Position numbers and translations under genes: made by a program. Shown one piece after another: positions 1 through 9,983 of a stretch of 63,762 bases of DNA; positions within the stretch are counted from its first letter, which is position 1, and each line of letters begins with the position of its first letter. This DNA comes from Bradyrhizobium sp. AS23.2 (lineage in GTDB: Bacteria; Pseudomonadota; Alphaproteobacteria; Rhizobiales; Xanthobacteraceae): assembly GCF_001908185.1 (NCBI RefSeq), contig NZ_LGHM01000178.1:1-63762 (forward strand). Direction: 5' to 3'. Under the pieces are notes generated by a model, which was given only the letters and a program-made list of their open reading frames with translations, was not told where the DNA came from and searched no databases.

Positions 1-218
1 GCCTGCCGCGCCGGTGCCTGGCCCTGGCCGGCCGGCAGCACGCAGCCCATGAAGACCTCGTCGACCTTCTCAGGCGCGAGCTTGGCGCGTTCCAGCGCTG
101 CGCCGATCACGTGGGATCCGAGCTTGTGCGCGGAGAGCGGCGACAATTCGCCCATGAAGCGGCCGAGCGGGGTGCGGGCGGCGGAGACGATGACGACGGG
201 ATCGGTGGCGGCGGCCAT
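1..218 (-). CDS. thiolase (acetyl-CoA acetyltransferase family), N-terminal part, cut by window edge
   Basis: Only the first 72 codons are present; the gene runs off the left edge. The start MAAATDPVVIVSAARTPLG and the later stretch VFMGCVLPAGQGQAPARQ are the conserved N-terminal core of biosynthetic/degradative thiolases, which condense or cleave acetoacetyl-CoA-type substrates. The nucleophilic Cys (near residue 90 in the family) lies outside the window, so activity and subfamily (phaA, atoB or fadA type) cannot be judged. The ATG at 218 is chosen because the homologous sequence begins directly after it. A 14-bp perfect palindrome lies about 33 bp upstream and may be its operator. The gene reads away from the AraC gene on the same strand. 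Confidence 0.85.
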   Translation of the reverse strand, partial: MAAATDPVVIVSAARTPLGRFMGELSPLSAHKLGSHVIGAALERAKLAPEKVDEVFMGCVLPAGQGQAPARQ

Positions 219-250
219 GGCGGGGCTCCTGGCGAGGACGATCATTTTGG

Positions 251-264
251 ATGATGATCATCAT
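251..264. promoter_or_regulatory. 14-bp perfect palindrome upstream of the thiolase gene
   Basis: ATGATGATCATCAT is a perfect palindrome placed 33-46 bp upstream of the thiolase start codon, where an operator would be expected. No regulator can be assigned. The rest of 219-517 shows no gene that I can support. Confidence 0.35.
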
Positions 265-517
265 ATGATGCGCTGCAGGAAAAGCAATAAGGCCTGTCAT
301 GACAAATTATCGTGTGTCGGATGAGGTTTCTGGAGGCTAATCGGGCGGTTGGGTGCACAGAAAGCCGTCCTCGGCCGCCAGCAGGTCGACCGAACGGCCC
401 ACCCGAATGACAGGCTCCGGCAGATGATCCAATGTTCCAGAGGAACTTCGCTCGCAATCCAATTTCCTTCGCATTCTCGCGACACCATCTGTCCGAGAAC
501 ACGAATTCTATCCGGTA

Positions 518-1486
518 TCAGCGAGATGCTTCTCGGCGACACTCCGTTGGAGTCATTTCGAACCGCTTGCGGAATCGCTGGTTGAAGTACGAAATTTCAT
601 TGAACCCGCAAGCCAGAGCGATCTCGCTGATCTTGAGGCGATCTCCTGACGGGCTGGTGAGCAAAAATCGAGCATGTTGAAGTCGTCGCTCCAGCAATCG
701 TTCAGTGAAACTCTGTCCGGTTTGGTGAAGAAGGTCTTGAACGTATCGGGGTGAGAGCTGCAAGCGACGCGCGACTTGCTCGGCTGAGAAGGTTGCACTC
801 GTGAAGCTCTTGTCAATTTCGGCAAGGATGTCCTGCGTTCGCGATGCGCGCAGACCGCGGGTCGCCGCAAGCTTCGCCACATCCCCGCGCGCTCCGAGGG
901 CCAACGCGACAAGATCAAAAAGAGTCCTGTTGATATGCGCGTCGAGCTGCGGGTCATGTGGCAGACGCGATAGCGCCACCGCACTTTCGATGGAGCGCCT
1001 GAGATGAATGACCGCCGGACGGCTTGGATCCAAAGGTTTTGCCAGCAAATTGTCGGCTCCTCCAACAAGCGCAGCAAGGCGGTCCCTGCTGATAGTCAAG
1101 GTCGTGAAGACGAACGGCGATGCCGATTTCATGTCTGCTGGCATACCGTTAGCCCCGAGAAATACACCTCCGGGATGTAGATTGATCTCGCTGGCCGCTT
1201 GTTCCACCTGCAGCACGCCATCTCCGCGATGAAAAACGAGGCAAAAGTCATCGTCCAGGTCGCGGGCGATAGCGCTTCGTGAGCGCCTTATGCGACTGAA
1301 GCTGCCTCCAAACCGTGTGACATGAAGATCTTGAAAGCCAGCCCACTGAAGGGACGCCGAGAATGGCCGATCATCGAATCTCGAGATGTCAACGCAACAT
1401 GTGAGCGCCTCGAAATTCTCGTACCAAGCGGCGAATCTTTGTTCGTCATTCAATTGGGGCTCGGAACTGATCTGCTTTTGATACAT
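518..1486 (-). CDS. AraC family transcriptional regulator
   Basis: 322 residues, the usual size for AraC activators with an N-terminal AraC-binding-like (cupin-type) sensor and a C-terminal double helix-turn-helix. The DNA-binding part occupies roughly residues 215-320: a first HTH around FSAEQVARRLQLSPRYVQDL and the second, diagnostic HTH around ISEIALACGFNEISYFNQRF, followed by the family ending F.MTPTECRR. The N-terminal region (FCLVFHRGDGVLQVEQAASE) resembles the sensor domain of plant-signal and aromatic-responsive AraC proteins, but the ligand cannot be told. It is transcribed toward the thiolase gene and away from the outer-membrane protein gene, so either could be a target; this is inference. 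Confidence 0.9.
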   Translation of the reverse strand: MYQKQISSEPQLNDEQRFAAWYENFEALTCCVDISRFDDRPFSASLQWAGFQDLHVTRFGGSFSRIRRSRSAIARDLDDDFCLVFHRGDGVLQVEQAASEINLHPGGVFLGANGMPADMKSASPFVFTTLTISRDRLAALVGGADNLLAKPLDPSRPAVIHLRRSIESAVALSRLPHDPQLDAHINRTLFDLVALALGARGDVAKLAATRGLRASRTQDILAEIDKSFTSATFSAEQVARRLQLSPRYVQDLLHQTGQSFTERLLERRLQHARFLLTSPSGDRLKISEIALACGFNEISYFNQRFRKRFEMTPTECRREASR

Positions 1487-1767
1487 CGGTCCTCAATCAG
1501 CGTTGCCGGAAGCCAACCATAGACGTGCAGGTCTGGACCAGGAGAGGTCACTTCGTCGCATCGCCCAGCGTTTGTCGCGTTGCGCGATAGCAACACGACG
1601 CAACAGCTTGGCCGGTATGCGTCTGGACTCAAGTCCGGTGCGCTCAAGAACAAGACCCTCGCAAAGCCTGCTGCCATGTTGAAGTGCACGGCAGCAAACG
1701 ACTGTGTCGAACTTGGAGAGTGTCGGCGTGGTCGCGCGGCCTTCGTGCGGCGCAACACAATGGCGAT

Positions 1768-1789
1768 GCATCAGATAAATTTCTGATGC
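1768..1789. promoter_or_regulatory. 8-bp perfect inverted repeat upstream of the outer-membrane protein gene
   Basis: GCATCAGA-N6-TCTGATGC ends 17 bp before the chosen start at 1807. It could be an operator or a leader hairpin that affects translation. The remainder of 1487-1767 holds no gene or repeat that I recognise. Confidence 0.35.
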
Positions 1790-1806
1790 GAACGATGAGC
1801 AGGGCA

Positions 1807-2625
1807 ATGAAGAAAATCCTATTCGGTACACTTTGCGGTCTGTTGGCGGCCTCTCCGGCGCTGGGCGCGGACATGCCCCTTCCGGTCAAAGCACCGCTCG
1901 TAGCGAGCGTTCCGGCTTTCAGTTGGACCGGCTTCTATGTTGGAGCCAACGTAGGATTCGGCGGCGACAGGTTTGAATATCCCTACTACGCGTTTCAAAG
2001 ACAGCTTCAGGCCGAAGCTCCCGCGCTTGAGACGAGAACCGACGGTAGCCTTCGCCTGAACTCGAGCGGATTCTTCGGTGGTGGCCAGATCGGCTATAAT
2101 TATCAGTTCAACAACGGCATCGTGACCGGACTGGAAGCTGATTTCCAGGGGGCCGGCATTGAGGGGAAGCTCGCTGGCACCGGGGCTCTGACCGGCAACG
2201 GCAATCCGCCGATCAATGCGAGCTTCAGCGTGGGATCCGAGATCGAATGGTTCGGCACCGTTCGCGGTCGCGTTGGTTATGCGTGGGACAGGATCCTTCT
2301 CTATGCCACCGGCGGTTTAGCTTACGGCAAAGTCACATCGCACGCGAACATCAATCTAGCTAACGGCAATGGGCTTGTCGGTCCGTTGACGGGAGCGTTC
2401 TCGGCGAGCAACACGCATTTGGGATGGACCGCAGGAGCCGGTCTTGAATATGCCCTGACGCAAGCATGGTCATTCAAGACCGAGTACCTTTACCTCGACC
2501 TCGGCAGCAAAACCGTTGTGTCCAGTGCAATCTCCGACGTCGCGAACGGCTTCTCGGCGGGAGCTGGCATCGACGTCAATGCTACGCTTCACACGGTCAA
2601 GGCTGGCATCAATTATAGGTTCTGA
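1807..2625 (+). CDS. outer-membrane beta-barrel protein (Omp25/31-like)
   Basis: 272 residues. An N-terminal signal peptide MKKILFGTLCGLLAASPALGA is followed by the hallmark of rhizobial small porin-like proteins, FSWTGFYVGANVGFGGD, near residues 39-55. Alternating strands with many Gly/aromatic residues follow (IGYNYQFNNGIVTGLEADF, RGRVGYAWDRILLYATGGLAYG, GWTAGAGLEYALTQ), and the protein ends in YRF, the C-terminal aromatic needed by the BAM assembly machinery. It should sit in the outer membrane as an 8-stranded barrel. An in-frame ATG at 1795 is an alternative start, but 1807 gives a cleaner signal peptide. A strong terminator follows directly, so it is probably monocistronic. Confidence 0.9.
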   Translation: MKKILFGTLCGLLAASPALGADMPLPVKAPLVASVPAFSWTGFYVGANVGFGGDRFEYPYYAFQRQLQAEAPALETRTDGSLRLNSSGFFGGGQIGYNYQFNNGIVTGLEADFQGAGIEGKLAGTGALTGNGNPPINASFSVGSEIEWFGTVRGRVGYAWDRILLYATGGLAYGKVTSHANINLANGNGLVGPLTGAFSASNTHLGWTAGAGLEYALTQAWSFKTEYLYLDLGSKTVVSSAISDVANGFSAGAGIDVNATLHTVKAGINYRF

Positions 2626-2648
2626 CCGCATCGACATTCTGCCCACGG

Positions 2649-2681
2649 AAAAGGTCGCGTACCGTCGCGGCCTTTTTTTTT
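2649..2681 (+). terminator. rho-independent terminator after the outer-membrane protein gene
   Basis: The stem AAAAGGTCGCG / CGCGGCCTTTT (one G-U pair) is followed by a run of nine T, 24 bp after the stop codon. Confidence 0.9.
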
Positions 2682-2784
2682 GGTGCCTCGATCTGCATGT
2701 TCACAAGCCGAGACATGATCGCGGGGCGCCAGTGGCGGGGCATGACACCGTTAGTGTGGCGACTAGCCACTATCGCGGCAACGC

Positions 2785-3555
2785 CTACCGCTTCCTGTTC
2801 ACGAACGCCTGCATCAGCCGCGTCGGTTCGTCCGTCAGGAACGACTCGCCGAACACCTTGACGCTGAGGTTGACCGACTCCGTCAACGGCAGTTCCTCCC
2901 ATTGCCGCAGCAGGGCCTTCTGCGACCGGAGTGCTTCGGGTCCGCATTCGAGCAGCGCCTTCACGGTATGCTCGACAGCCGCGTCCAATCCGCCTGCCGG
3001 CGCGACCTTGTCGACCAATCCCCAGGCCAGCGCCGTCGGCGCGTCGATGTTCTCCGCGGTCATCACCAGCCAGCGCGCGCGGGCCCAGCCGATCAGGCGC
3101 GGCAGCAGGGCGGCGTGGATCACCGAGGGGATGCCGACGCGAACCTCCGGCATGCCGAAATGCGCATCATGCGCGGCGATCCGGAAGTCGCAGGCCGCCG
3201 CCAGCTCAAGCCCGCCGCCGAGGCACCAGCCGGGCATGCGCGCGATCACGGGAGCCGGGAAGGCGCGCACCGCCTCGCAGAGATCGCGCAGACGGCTGAT
3301 GAAGGCTTCGGCCGACTTCTGGTCGAGCTTCACCATCTCCTTGATGTCGGCGCCGCCGATCATGCTCTTCTCGCTCTGGCCGCGCAGCACCGCGACGCGG
3401 ATGCTGCGGTCGGTGGCAAGCTGTTGCAGGCCTTCGCGGACCGCGTCGATCACGGGCGAGCCGAGGATGTTGAGCGAGCCGGCGTTGCAGATCGCGACAT
3501 GAACGACGCCGCGCGCATCGCGCGTCACGCCGCAGTGGTTGTTGAGCATTTCCAT
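2785..3555 (-). CDS. enoyl-CoA hydratase/isomerase family protein
   Basis: 256 residues from the ATG at 3555 (MEMLNNHCGV), a normal crotonase-fold length. The oxyanion-hole segments are visible: GGADIKEM in the first half and PGWCLGGGLELAAACDFRIA in the middle, with the following FGMPEVRVGIPSVIHAALLP typical of hydratases. The Glu of MPEV occupies a catalytic position. Substrate specificity cannot be read from sequence. A longer in-frame start at 3696 exists but would overlap the divergent thioesterase promoter and has no family support. It is transcribed divergently from the hotdog thioesterase gene. Confidence 0.88.
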   Translation of the reverse strand: MEMLNNHCGVTRDARGVVHVAICNAGSLNILGSPVIDAVREGLQQLATDRSIRVAVLRGQSEKSMIGGADIKEMVKLDQKSAEAFISRLRDLCEAVRAFPAPVIARMPGWCLGGGLELAAACDFRIAAHDAHFGMPEVRVGIPSVIHAALLPRLIGWARARWLVMTAENIDAPTALAWGLVDKVAPAGGLDAAVEHTVKALLECGPEALRSQKALLRQWEELPLTESVNLSVKVFGESFLTDEPTRLMQAFVNRKR

Positions 3556-3710
3556 CGTGGCATCCCGAAGGTTTCGTGGACATGCGCGGAGGCGCGCCGG
3601 TCGGGACCACTTCCGGGCCGAAAGGCCGGACTTGTCAAGCAGGCGGGAGACGGAGTTGCCAGTGCGAAGTCCGTGGCATAGTATTACATGTATCATACCA
3701 AGAGGCCGTC

Positions 3711-4244
3711 ATGACCCAACTCGATCAACTCGACCTGTTTTCACCTGCGCGCCGGCGCGAGCGCGTGGTGGACTGGCAGGTGCCTGCGCCGGTTGCGAAA
3801 GTGGCCATGGGCTTGTCCGGCATGGACGCCATGCTCGGCATTCGCGACGGCCGGCTGCCGCCGCCACCCTTCGCAAAACTGATCGGCTTCGTCGTGGCCG
3901 TGGTCGAGCCGGGCCGGATCGTGATGGAGCTGGAGCCGCGCGAGGATCTCGAAAATACCATCGGCCTGCTGCATGGAGCGACGGCGGCGGCGCTGATCGA
4001 CACCGCCATGGGCTGCGCGATCTCGACCCGGTTGGAGGCGGGGCAATCGTCCGTGACCCTCGACCTGAAAATGACCTTCCTGCGGCCGCTGTCGGTCCGT
4101 TCCGGGCTGATCGCGGCCGAAGGTAAGATCATCAAGCTGGGGCGCCAGACCAGCTACACCGAGGGTTTCGTGCGCGACGGCAGCGGCGCGCTGGCGGTCC
4201 ATGCAACTGCAACCTTCTCCATGATCGGCAGTGTCTTAACATGA
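3711..4244 (+). CDS. PaaI-type hotdog-fold thioesterase
   Basis: 177 residues. The segment NTIGLLHGATAAALIDTAMGCAI (residues about 82-104) is the PaaI/YbgC hotdog core in which HGG/HGA and the downstream Asp form the acyl-CoA thioesterase active site. It is followed by the second core strand SVTLDLKMTFLRPLSVRSGLI. It probably hydrolyses small or aromatic acyl-CoA thioesters in the cytoplasm. The ATG at 3711 follows AGAGG at 3701. The promoter region contains the palindrome TACATGTA (3685-3692). The next gene, a TetR regulator, is 64 bp downstream on the same strand and may control it. Confidence 0.85.
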   Translation: MTQLDQLDLFSPARRRERVVDWQVPAPVAKVAMGLSGMDAMLGIRDGRLPPPPFAKLIGFVVAVVEPGRIVMELEPREDLENTIGLLHGATAAALIDTAMGCAISTRLEAGQSSVTLDLKMTFLRPLSVRSGLIAAEGKIIKLGRQTSYTEGFVRDGSGALAVHATATFSMIGSVLT

Positions 4245-4308
4245 ATTAATACTCCGTCCGGGCCGTTTCTGTGGTATGAGATGATCTCTGACATTCAATG
4301 AGACGCGC

Positions 4309-4932
4309 ATGCGCTATTCCCGGGAACACAAGCAGGAAACCCACGACCGCATCGTGAAGAAGGCCTCCGTGCGGCTGCGTGAAAAGGGCGCCCATGGCAT
4401 CGGCGTCGCCGACCTCATGAAGGAAGCGGGCCTGACCCATGGCGGCTTCTACGCGCATTTCGACTCCCGCGAGGCGCTGGTGATCGAGGCCTTTGCCTAC
4501 GCGATGGACCGCTCGATGGAGCACTGGCGCAAGCAGTCGGATCAGGTCGCGCCCGAGAAGCAACTCACCCAGATCGTCGAGACCTATCTCTCGGCGTTGC
4601 ATCGCGACAATCCCGGCCATGGCTGCTCGATCCCGGCGCTCGGCGCCGAAATCGCCCGCGAGAGCCCGAAGACGCGAAAGGCCTTTGCCGGCAAGCTCGA
4701 CGAGATGGTCGAGATGATGACCGATTTCATCCCGAACATGCCGCGCAAGGCCGCGCGCAAGCAGGCGATCGCGACGCTGGCAACGATGGCCGGCACCATG
4801 CTGCTGGCGCGCATCGCCGGCTCCAGCGAGCTGTCGGACGAGGTGCTCAAGGCGGGCAGGGACAGCGCGCTCGACGGCGCACGGCGCGAGCCGGCCAAGC
4901 CTGCGCCAGCGAAGAAGCCGAAGCAGAGCTAG
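4309..4932 (+). CDS. TetR family transcriptional regulator
   Basis: 207 residues. The N-terminal HTH (residues about 8-52: ETHDRIVKKASVRLREKGAH, GIGVADLMKEAGLTHGGFYA, HFDSREALV) is textbook TetR. The C-terminal ligand domain has GHGCSIPALGAEIARES and ends in a Lys/Pro/Ala-rich tail. This resembles the AcrR-like subgroup with TetR_C domains of the YcdC/NemR kind. It lies 64 bp after the thioesterase gene in the same direction and is likely co-transcribed. The effector is unknown. Confidence 0.88.
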   Translation: MRYSREHKQETHDRIVKKASVRLREKGAHGIGVADLMKEAGLTHGGFYAHFDSREALVIEAFAYAMDRSMEHWRKQSDQVAPEKQLTQIVETYLSALHRDNPGHGCSIPALGAEIARESPKTRKAFAGKLDEMVEMMTDFIPNMPRKAARKQAIATLATMAGTMLLARIAGSSELSDEVLKAGRDSALDGARREPAKPAPAKKPKQS

Positions 4933-4943
4933 GGCCAGATGCT

Positions 4944-5035
4944 GTAGGGTGGGCAAAGGCGCGTCAGCGCCGTGCCCACCATCTGTCCACGACTGCGATC
5001 GATGTGGTGGGCACGCTTCGCTTTGCCCACCCTAC
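4944..5035. repeat. long inverted intergenic repeat (GTGGGCA family)
   Basis: Outer arms TAGGGTGGGCAAAG / CTTTGCCCACCCTA and inner arms CGTGCCCACCAT / ATGTGGTGGGCACG can fold into one large cruciform or hairpin between two convergent genes. It may act as a bidirectional terminator. Confidence 0.75.
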
Positions 5036-5048
5036 GAGAACTGCGAAT

Positions 5049-5957
5049 TCATCTTCCCGCAAACAGCGCCCGCTCGCGTTCCACGATCTCGCCGATATAA
5101 TCCGCCACGGCCCTGATCCGCGCGAGATCCTTGCTGTCGGCGTGCATCAGCATCCAGAACGTCCGCGTGATCGAGACCTCCTCCGGCAGTACCGGGACGA
5201 GCTGCGGATAATCGCTCGCCATGAAGTGCGGCAGCACCGCGATGCCGAAACCCGCGAGCGTGGCGTTGAGCTGCGCGATCAGATTGGCGCTGCGCAAGCG
5301 CGCGGAAATCCGCGGCGACACCTGCGGCAGATAGTCAAGCTCCGGCGTGAACAGCAGCTCCTCGATGTAACCGACGAAGCGATGCTGCGGCAGGTCCTGC
5401 CGCGAGGCGATCGTCGGAAAGCGATCGAGATAGGCTGGTGCGGCATAAAGCCCGAGGCGGTAGTCGAGCAGCTTGCGGCCGACGATGCGGCCTTCCTTTG
5501 GCATGGTCAGGCTGATCGCGATATCCGCCTCGCGCTTGGAGAGGCTGAACAGCCGCGCGGTAGCCACAAGTTGCAGATCGAGATCGGGGTAGCGGTCGGC
5601 GAAGGGGGCCAGCCGCGGCGCCAGGAAGGCGGTGCCAAAACCGTCGGGCGCGCCGATCCGCACCGTGCCGGTGAGCCGCGCCACCGAGCCGCCGACCTGC
5701 TCCTGGTTGGCGACGATGGTCGATTCCATCGCCTCCGCGCTGTCGGCGACGCGCTGGCCGGCCTCGGTGAGGAGGTAGCCGGTCTTGCGCCGGTCAAACA
5801 GCTTTGCCGAGAGATGCCTCTCCAGCCGGTCGACGCGGCGGATCACGGTCGCATGGTCGACACCGAGCTGTTTTGCCGCAGCCGACACCGAGCCGCCCCG
5901 CACGATGGCCAGCACGAAGCGAAAGTCGTCCCAGTCGATGCTACCTTGATCCAGCAT
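5049..5957 (-). CDS. LysR family transcriptional regulator
   Basis: 302 residues from the ATG at 5957 (MLDQGSIDWDDF). The winged HTH is at residues about 9-66 (FRFVLAIVRGGSVSAAAKQL, GVDHATVIRRVDRLE), followed by the linker helix and a periplasmic-binding-protein-like effector domain (VRIGAPDGFGTAFLAPRLAPF). Upstream in-frame starts reach 6026 but extend through the operator region. It is divergent from mmsA and shares with it an inverted repeat of the size LysR proteins bind, so it is the probable regulator of valine catabolism here. The inducer is not known. Confidence 0.88.
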   Translation of the reverse strand: MLDQGSIDWDDFRFVLAIVRGGSVSAAAKQLGVDHATVIRRVDRLERHLSAKLFDRRKTGYLLTEAGQRVADSAEAMESTIVANQEQVGGSVARLTGTVRIGAPDGFGTAFLAPRLAPFADRYPDLDLQLVATARLFSLSKREADIAISLTMPKEGRIVGRKLLDYRLGLYAAPAYLDRFPTIASRQDLPQHRFVGYIEELLFTPELDYLPQVSPRISARLRSANLIAQLNATLAGFGIAVLPHFMASDYPQLVPVLPEEVSITRTFWMLMHADSKDLARIRAVADYIGEIVERERALFAGR

Positions 5958-5991
5958 TTTCGCACATCTATGGTGCAATATCTCAGACTTG

Positions 5992-6020
5992 AATCCTATA
6001 AAATGCAGGTCAATAGGATT
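5992..6020. promoter_or_regulatory. candidate LysR operator between lysR and mmsA
   Basis: AATCCTAT-N13-ATAGGATT is a perfect 8-bp inverted repeat spanning 29 bp in the 100-bp divergent intergenic region. Geometry and position fit a LysR recognition site controlling both genes. Confidence 0.6.
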
Positions 6021-6057
6021 TGTCAAAGCGATCTAACCTGTTTCGTGGGAGGAATTC

Positions 6058-7554
<1,497 letters not shown>

Positions 7555-7570
7555 GGCTGTCGCCCAACCC

Positions 7571-7732
7571 GTCATTGCGAGGAGCTCGTGACAAAATTGC
7601 GCAGCAATTTTGCACTGAAGCGACGAAGCAATCCAGTCTTTCGCTGTGCGAAGATATGGATTGCTTCGCGGAGCCCGTCATCGGGCCGCGCTTCGCGCGG
7701 ACCCGGTGGCTCGCAATGACGGTGGGGCAAGA
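7571..7732. repeat. palindromic intergenic repeat (GTCATTGCGAGGAGC family)
   Basis: It begins GTCATTGCGAGGAGC and ends GGTGGCTCGCAATGACGG, with internal GCAATCCAG / TGGATTGC arms. A close copy is at 53563-53720. It separates mmsA from the acyl-CoA dehydrogenase gene and could attenuate or stabilise the operon transcript. Confidence 0.85.
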
Positions 7733-7748
7733 AGGGTAAGCGGCAACG

Positions 7749-8894
7749 ATGCAGTTCGCTCTGAACGAGGATCAGATCGCGGTTCGCGACATGGCGTTGG
7801 CGTTTGCGGCGGAGAAGATCGCGCCGTACGCGCTGCGCTGGGACGAGGAGAAGCATTTCCCCGTCGACGTCATGCGCGAGGCCGCCACGCTCGGCATGGG
7901 CGGCATCTACATCCGCGAGGATGTCGGCGGCTCCGCGATGACGCGGTTCGACGCGGCGCTGATCTTCGAGGCGCTGGCGACGGGGTGCCCGACCACCTCG
8001 GCCTTCATCTCCATCCACAACATGGCGTCCTGGATGATCGATGCTTTCGGCAGCGACACCCAGCGCCACAAATGGCTGCCAAAACTCTGCAGCATGGAGC
8101 TGATCGCGAGCTATTGCCTGACCGAGCCTGGTGCAGGCTCGGACGCAGCCGCGCTGCGCACCCGCGCGGTGCGTGACGGCGATCATTACGTCCTGAATGG
8201 CCAGAAGCAGTTCATCTCGGGCGCCGGCGGCACTGATCTCCTGGTCGCAATGGTGCGGACCGGCGGCGACGGCCCCGGTGGCATTTCGACGCTCGTGATC
8301 GACGGCAAGACGCCAGGCGTGTCCTTCGGCGCCAATGAGCGCAAGATGGGCTGGAATGCGCAGCCGACCCGCGCCGTGATCTTCGAGAACGCCCGCGTGC
8401 CGGTGGCCAACCGGCTGAGCGAGGAGGGCGTCGGCTTCAAGATCGCGATGGCGGGCCTCGACGGCGGCCGCCTCAACATCACGGCTTGCTCGCTTGGCGG
8501 CGCACAAACCGCGCTCGACAAGGCGCGCGCCTACATGAAGGAGCGCAAGGCCTTCGGCAAACGCCTCGACGAATTCCAGGCGCTGCAGTTCCGCCTTGCC
8601 GACATGGCGATCGAGCTCGAGGCCGCGCGCACCTTCTTGTGGCGCGCCGCCGCCGCGCTCGACCGAAAGGACCCGGACGCCACCATGCTGTGCGCGATGG
8701 CAAAACGCTTCGGTACCGATGTCGGCTTCGAGGTCGCCAACCATGCGCTGCAGCTTCACGGCGGCTACGGCTACCTCAGCGAATACGGCATCGAGAAGAT
8801 CGTGCGCGATTTGCGCGTGCACCAGATCCTCGAAGGCACCAATGAAATCATGAGGCTCATCGTGGCGCGCAAACTGATCGAGGGCGCGCGATGA
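7749..8894 (+). CDS. isobutyryl-CoA dehydrogenase (acyl-CoA dehydrogenase family)
   Basis: 381 residues, full-length ACAD fold. It oxidises isobutyryl-CoA to methacrylyl-CoA using FAD and passes electrons to ETF. Signatures: CLTEPGAGSDAAALRTRA (residues about 122-139), the FAD/substrate region KQFISGAGG, the arginine/FAD motif YMKERKAFGKRLDEFQALQF, the LHGGYGYLSEY motif, and the catalytic Glu in HQILEGTNEIMR. Assignment to isobutyryl rather than another short branched substrate rests on its position between mmsA and the hydroxyisobutyryl-CoA hydrolase gene. It overlaps the next gene by 4 bp (ATGA), which suggests translational coupling. Confidence 0.9.
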   Translation: MQFALNEDQIAVRDMALAFAAEKIAPYALRWDEEKHFPVDVMREAATLGMGGIYIREDVGGSAMTRFDAALIFEALATGCPTTSAFISIHNMASWMIDAFGSDTQRHKWLPKLCSMELIASYCLTEPGAGSDAAALRTRAVRDGDHYVLNGQKQFISGAGGTDLLVAMVRTGGDGPGGISTLVIDGKTPGVSFGANERKMGWNAQPTRAVIFENARVPVANRLSEEGVGFKIAMAGLDGGRLNITACSLGGAQTALDKARAYMKERKAFGKRLDEFQALQFRLADMAIELEAARTFLWRAAAALDRKDPDATMLCAMAKRFGTDVGFEVANHALQLHGGYGYLSEYGIEKIVRDLRVHQILEGTNEIMRLIVARKLIEGAR

Positions 8895-9958
8895 ATGCAG
8901 TGGAAGAGGGCGATCTCATCGTTCGCCGCGAGGGTGCGGCGGGCGTGATCCGCCTCAACCGTCCCAAGGCGATCAACGCCATGACGCTGGAGATGTCCAT
9001 CGGCATTGATGCGGCGCTGGACCGGTTCGAAACCGATCCGGAAGTCGCGGTGATCGTGCTGGAAGGCGCCGGCGAACGGGGCCTCTGTGCCGGCGGCGAC
9101 ATCCGCGGCCTCTGGGAGAGCTCGCGCGACGGCGGCGATCTCGGCGCGCGGTTCTGGCGCCAGGAATACATCATGAATGCGCGGATCGCGAAGTATCCGA
9201 AGCCTTACGTCGCATTCATGGACGGCCTCGTGATGGGCGGCGGCGTCGGCTTGTCCGGCCATGCCAGCCATCGCGTCGTCACCGATCGCACCAAGCTCGC
9301 GATGCCCGAGGTCGGGCTCGGCTTCTTCCCCGATGTCGGCGGCACCTGGCTGTTGGCGCGCTCGCCCGGCGAGATCGGCACCTATTTTGGCCTGACCGGC
9401 CAGACCATGAACGGCCCCGATGCGATCCACGCGAAATTCGCTGACGCTGTGGTGCCGGCGGCCAAATGGCCGGAGCTGCGCACGGCGTTGACCAGGGTTC
9501 GCCCGGGCGCGACCGCGGCCGACGTCAGCAGGCTCATCAGCGGCTTTGCGACCGGCGATGCCGCCGGGCCAGTGGCGGCGAAGCAGGCGATGATCGATGC
9601 GCTGTTCGGCTTCGACCGCATGGAAGACATCTTCGCCGCGCTCAAGCGCGACGGCTCCGAGTTCGCGCTAGGCACGCTGAAAACCCTCAATGAGAAGTCG
9701 CCGCGCGGCATGGTGGTGACACTGAAGCTTTTGCGGCTCGCGCGCACCGCGTCGAGACTGGAGGAGTGTCTGGTGCGCGAGTATCGTGCCGCGCTGGAAG
9801 TCTTCCGCAGCGACGATTTCCGCGAGGGCGTGCGCGCCGCCGTGATCGACAAGGACCGCAATCCGACCTGGTCGCCGCCGCGCATCGAGGATGTCACGCC
9901 GCAGATGCTGGCTCCGTATCTCGCCGAGATCGGCGCCGACGAGCTGAAGTTCAACTAA
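8891..9958 (+). CDS. 3-hydroxyisobutyryl-CoA hydrolase (crotonase superfamily)
   Basis: 355 residues, longer than simple hydratases and matching the HIBCH branch. It hydrolyses 3-hydroxyisobutyryl-CoA to free 3-hydroxyisobutyrate in valine degradation. Features: VIVLEGAGERGLCAGGDIRG (residues about 55-74), YIMNARIAKYPKPYVAFMDG, MGGGVGLSGHASHRVVTD, and the hydrolase-type Glu/Asp region AMPEVGLGFFPDVGGTWLLA. The C-terminal extension carries the HIBCH-specific MVVTLKLLRLART and ends with GVRAAVIDKDRNPTW. It starts inside the stop codon of the preceding dehydrogenase gene. Confidence 0.93.
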   Translation: MNAVEEGDLIVRREGAAGVIRLNRPKAINAMTLEMSIGIDAALDRFETDPEVAVIVLEGAGERGLCAGGDIRGLWESSRDGGDLGARFWRQEYIMNARIAKYPKPYVAFMDGLVMGGGVGLSGHASHRVVTDRTKLAMPEVGLGFFPDVGGTWLLARSPGEIGTYFGLTGQTMNGPDAIHAKFADAVVPAAKWPELRTALTRVRPGATAADVSRLISGFATGDAAGPVAAKQAMIDALFGFDRMEDIFAALKRDGSEFALGTLKTLNEKSPRGMVVTLKLLRLARTASRLEECLVREYRAALEVFRSDDFREGVRAAVIDKDRNPTWSPPRIEDVTPQMLAPYLAEIGADELKFN

Positions 9959-9983
9959 CAACGCTACAGCGGAGGAAATGAAG

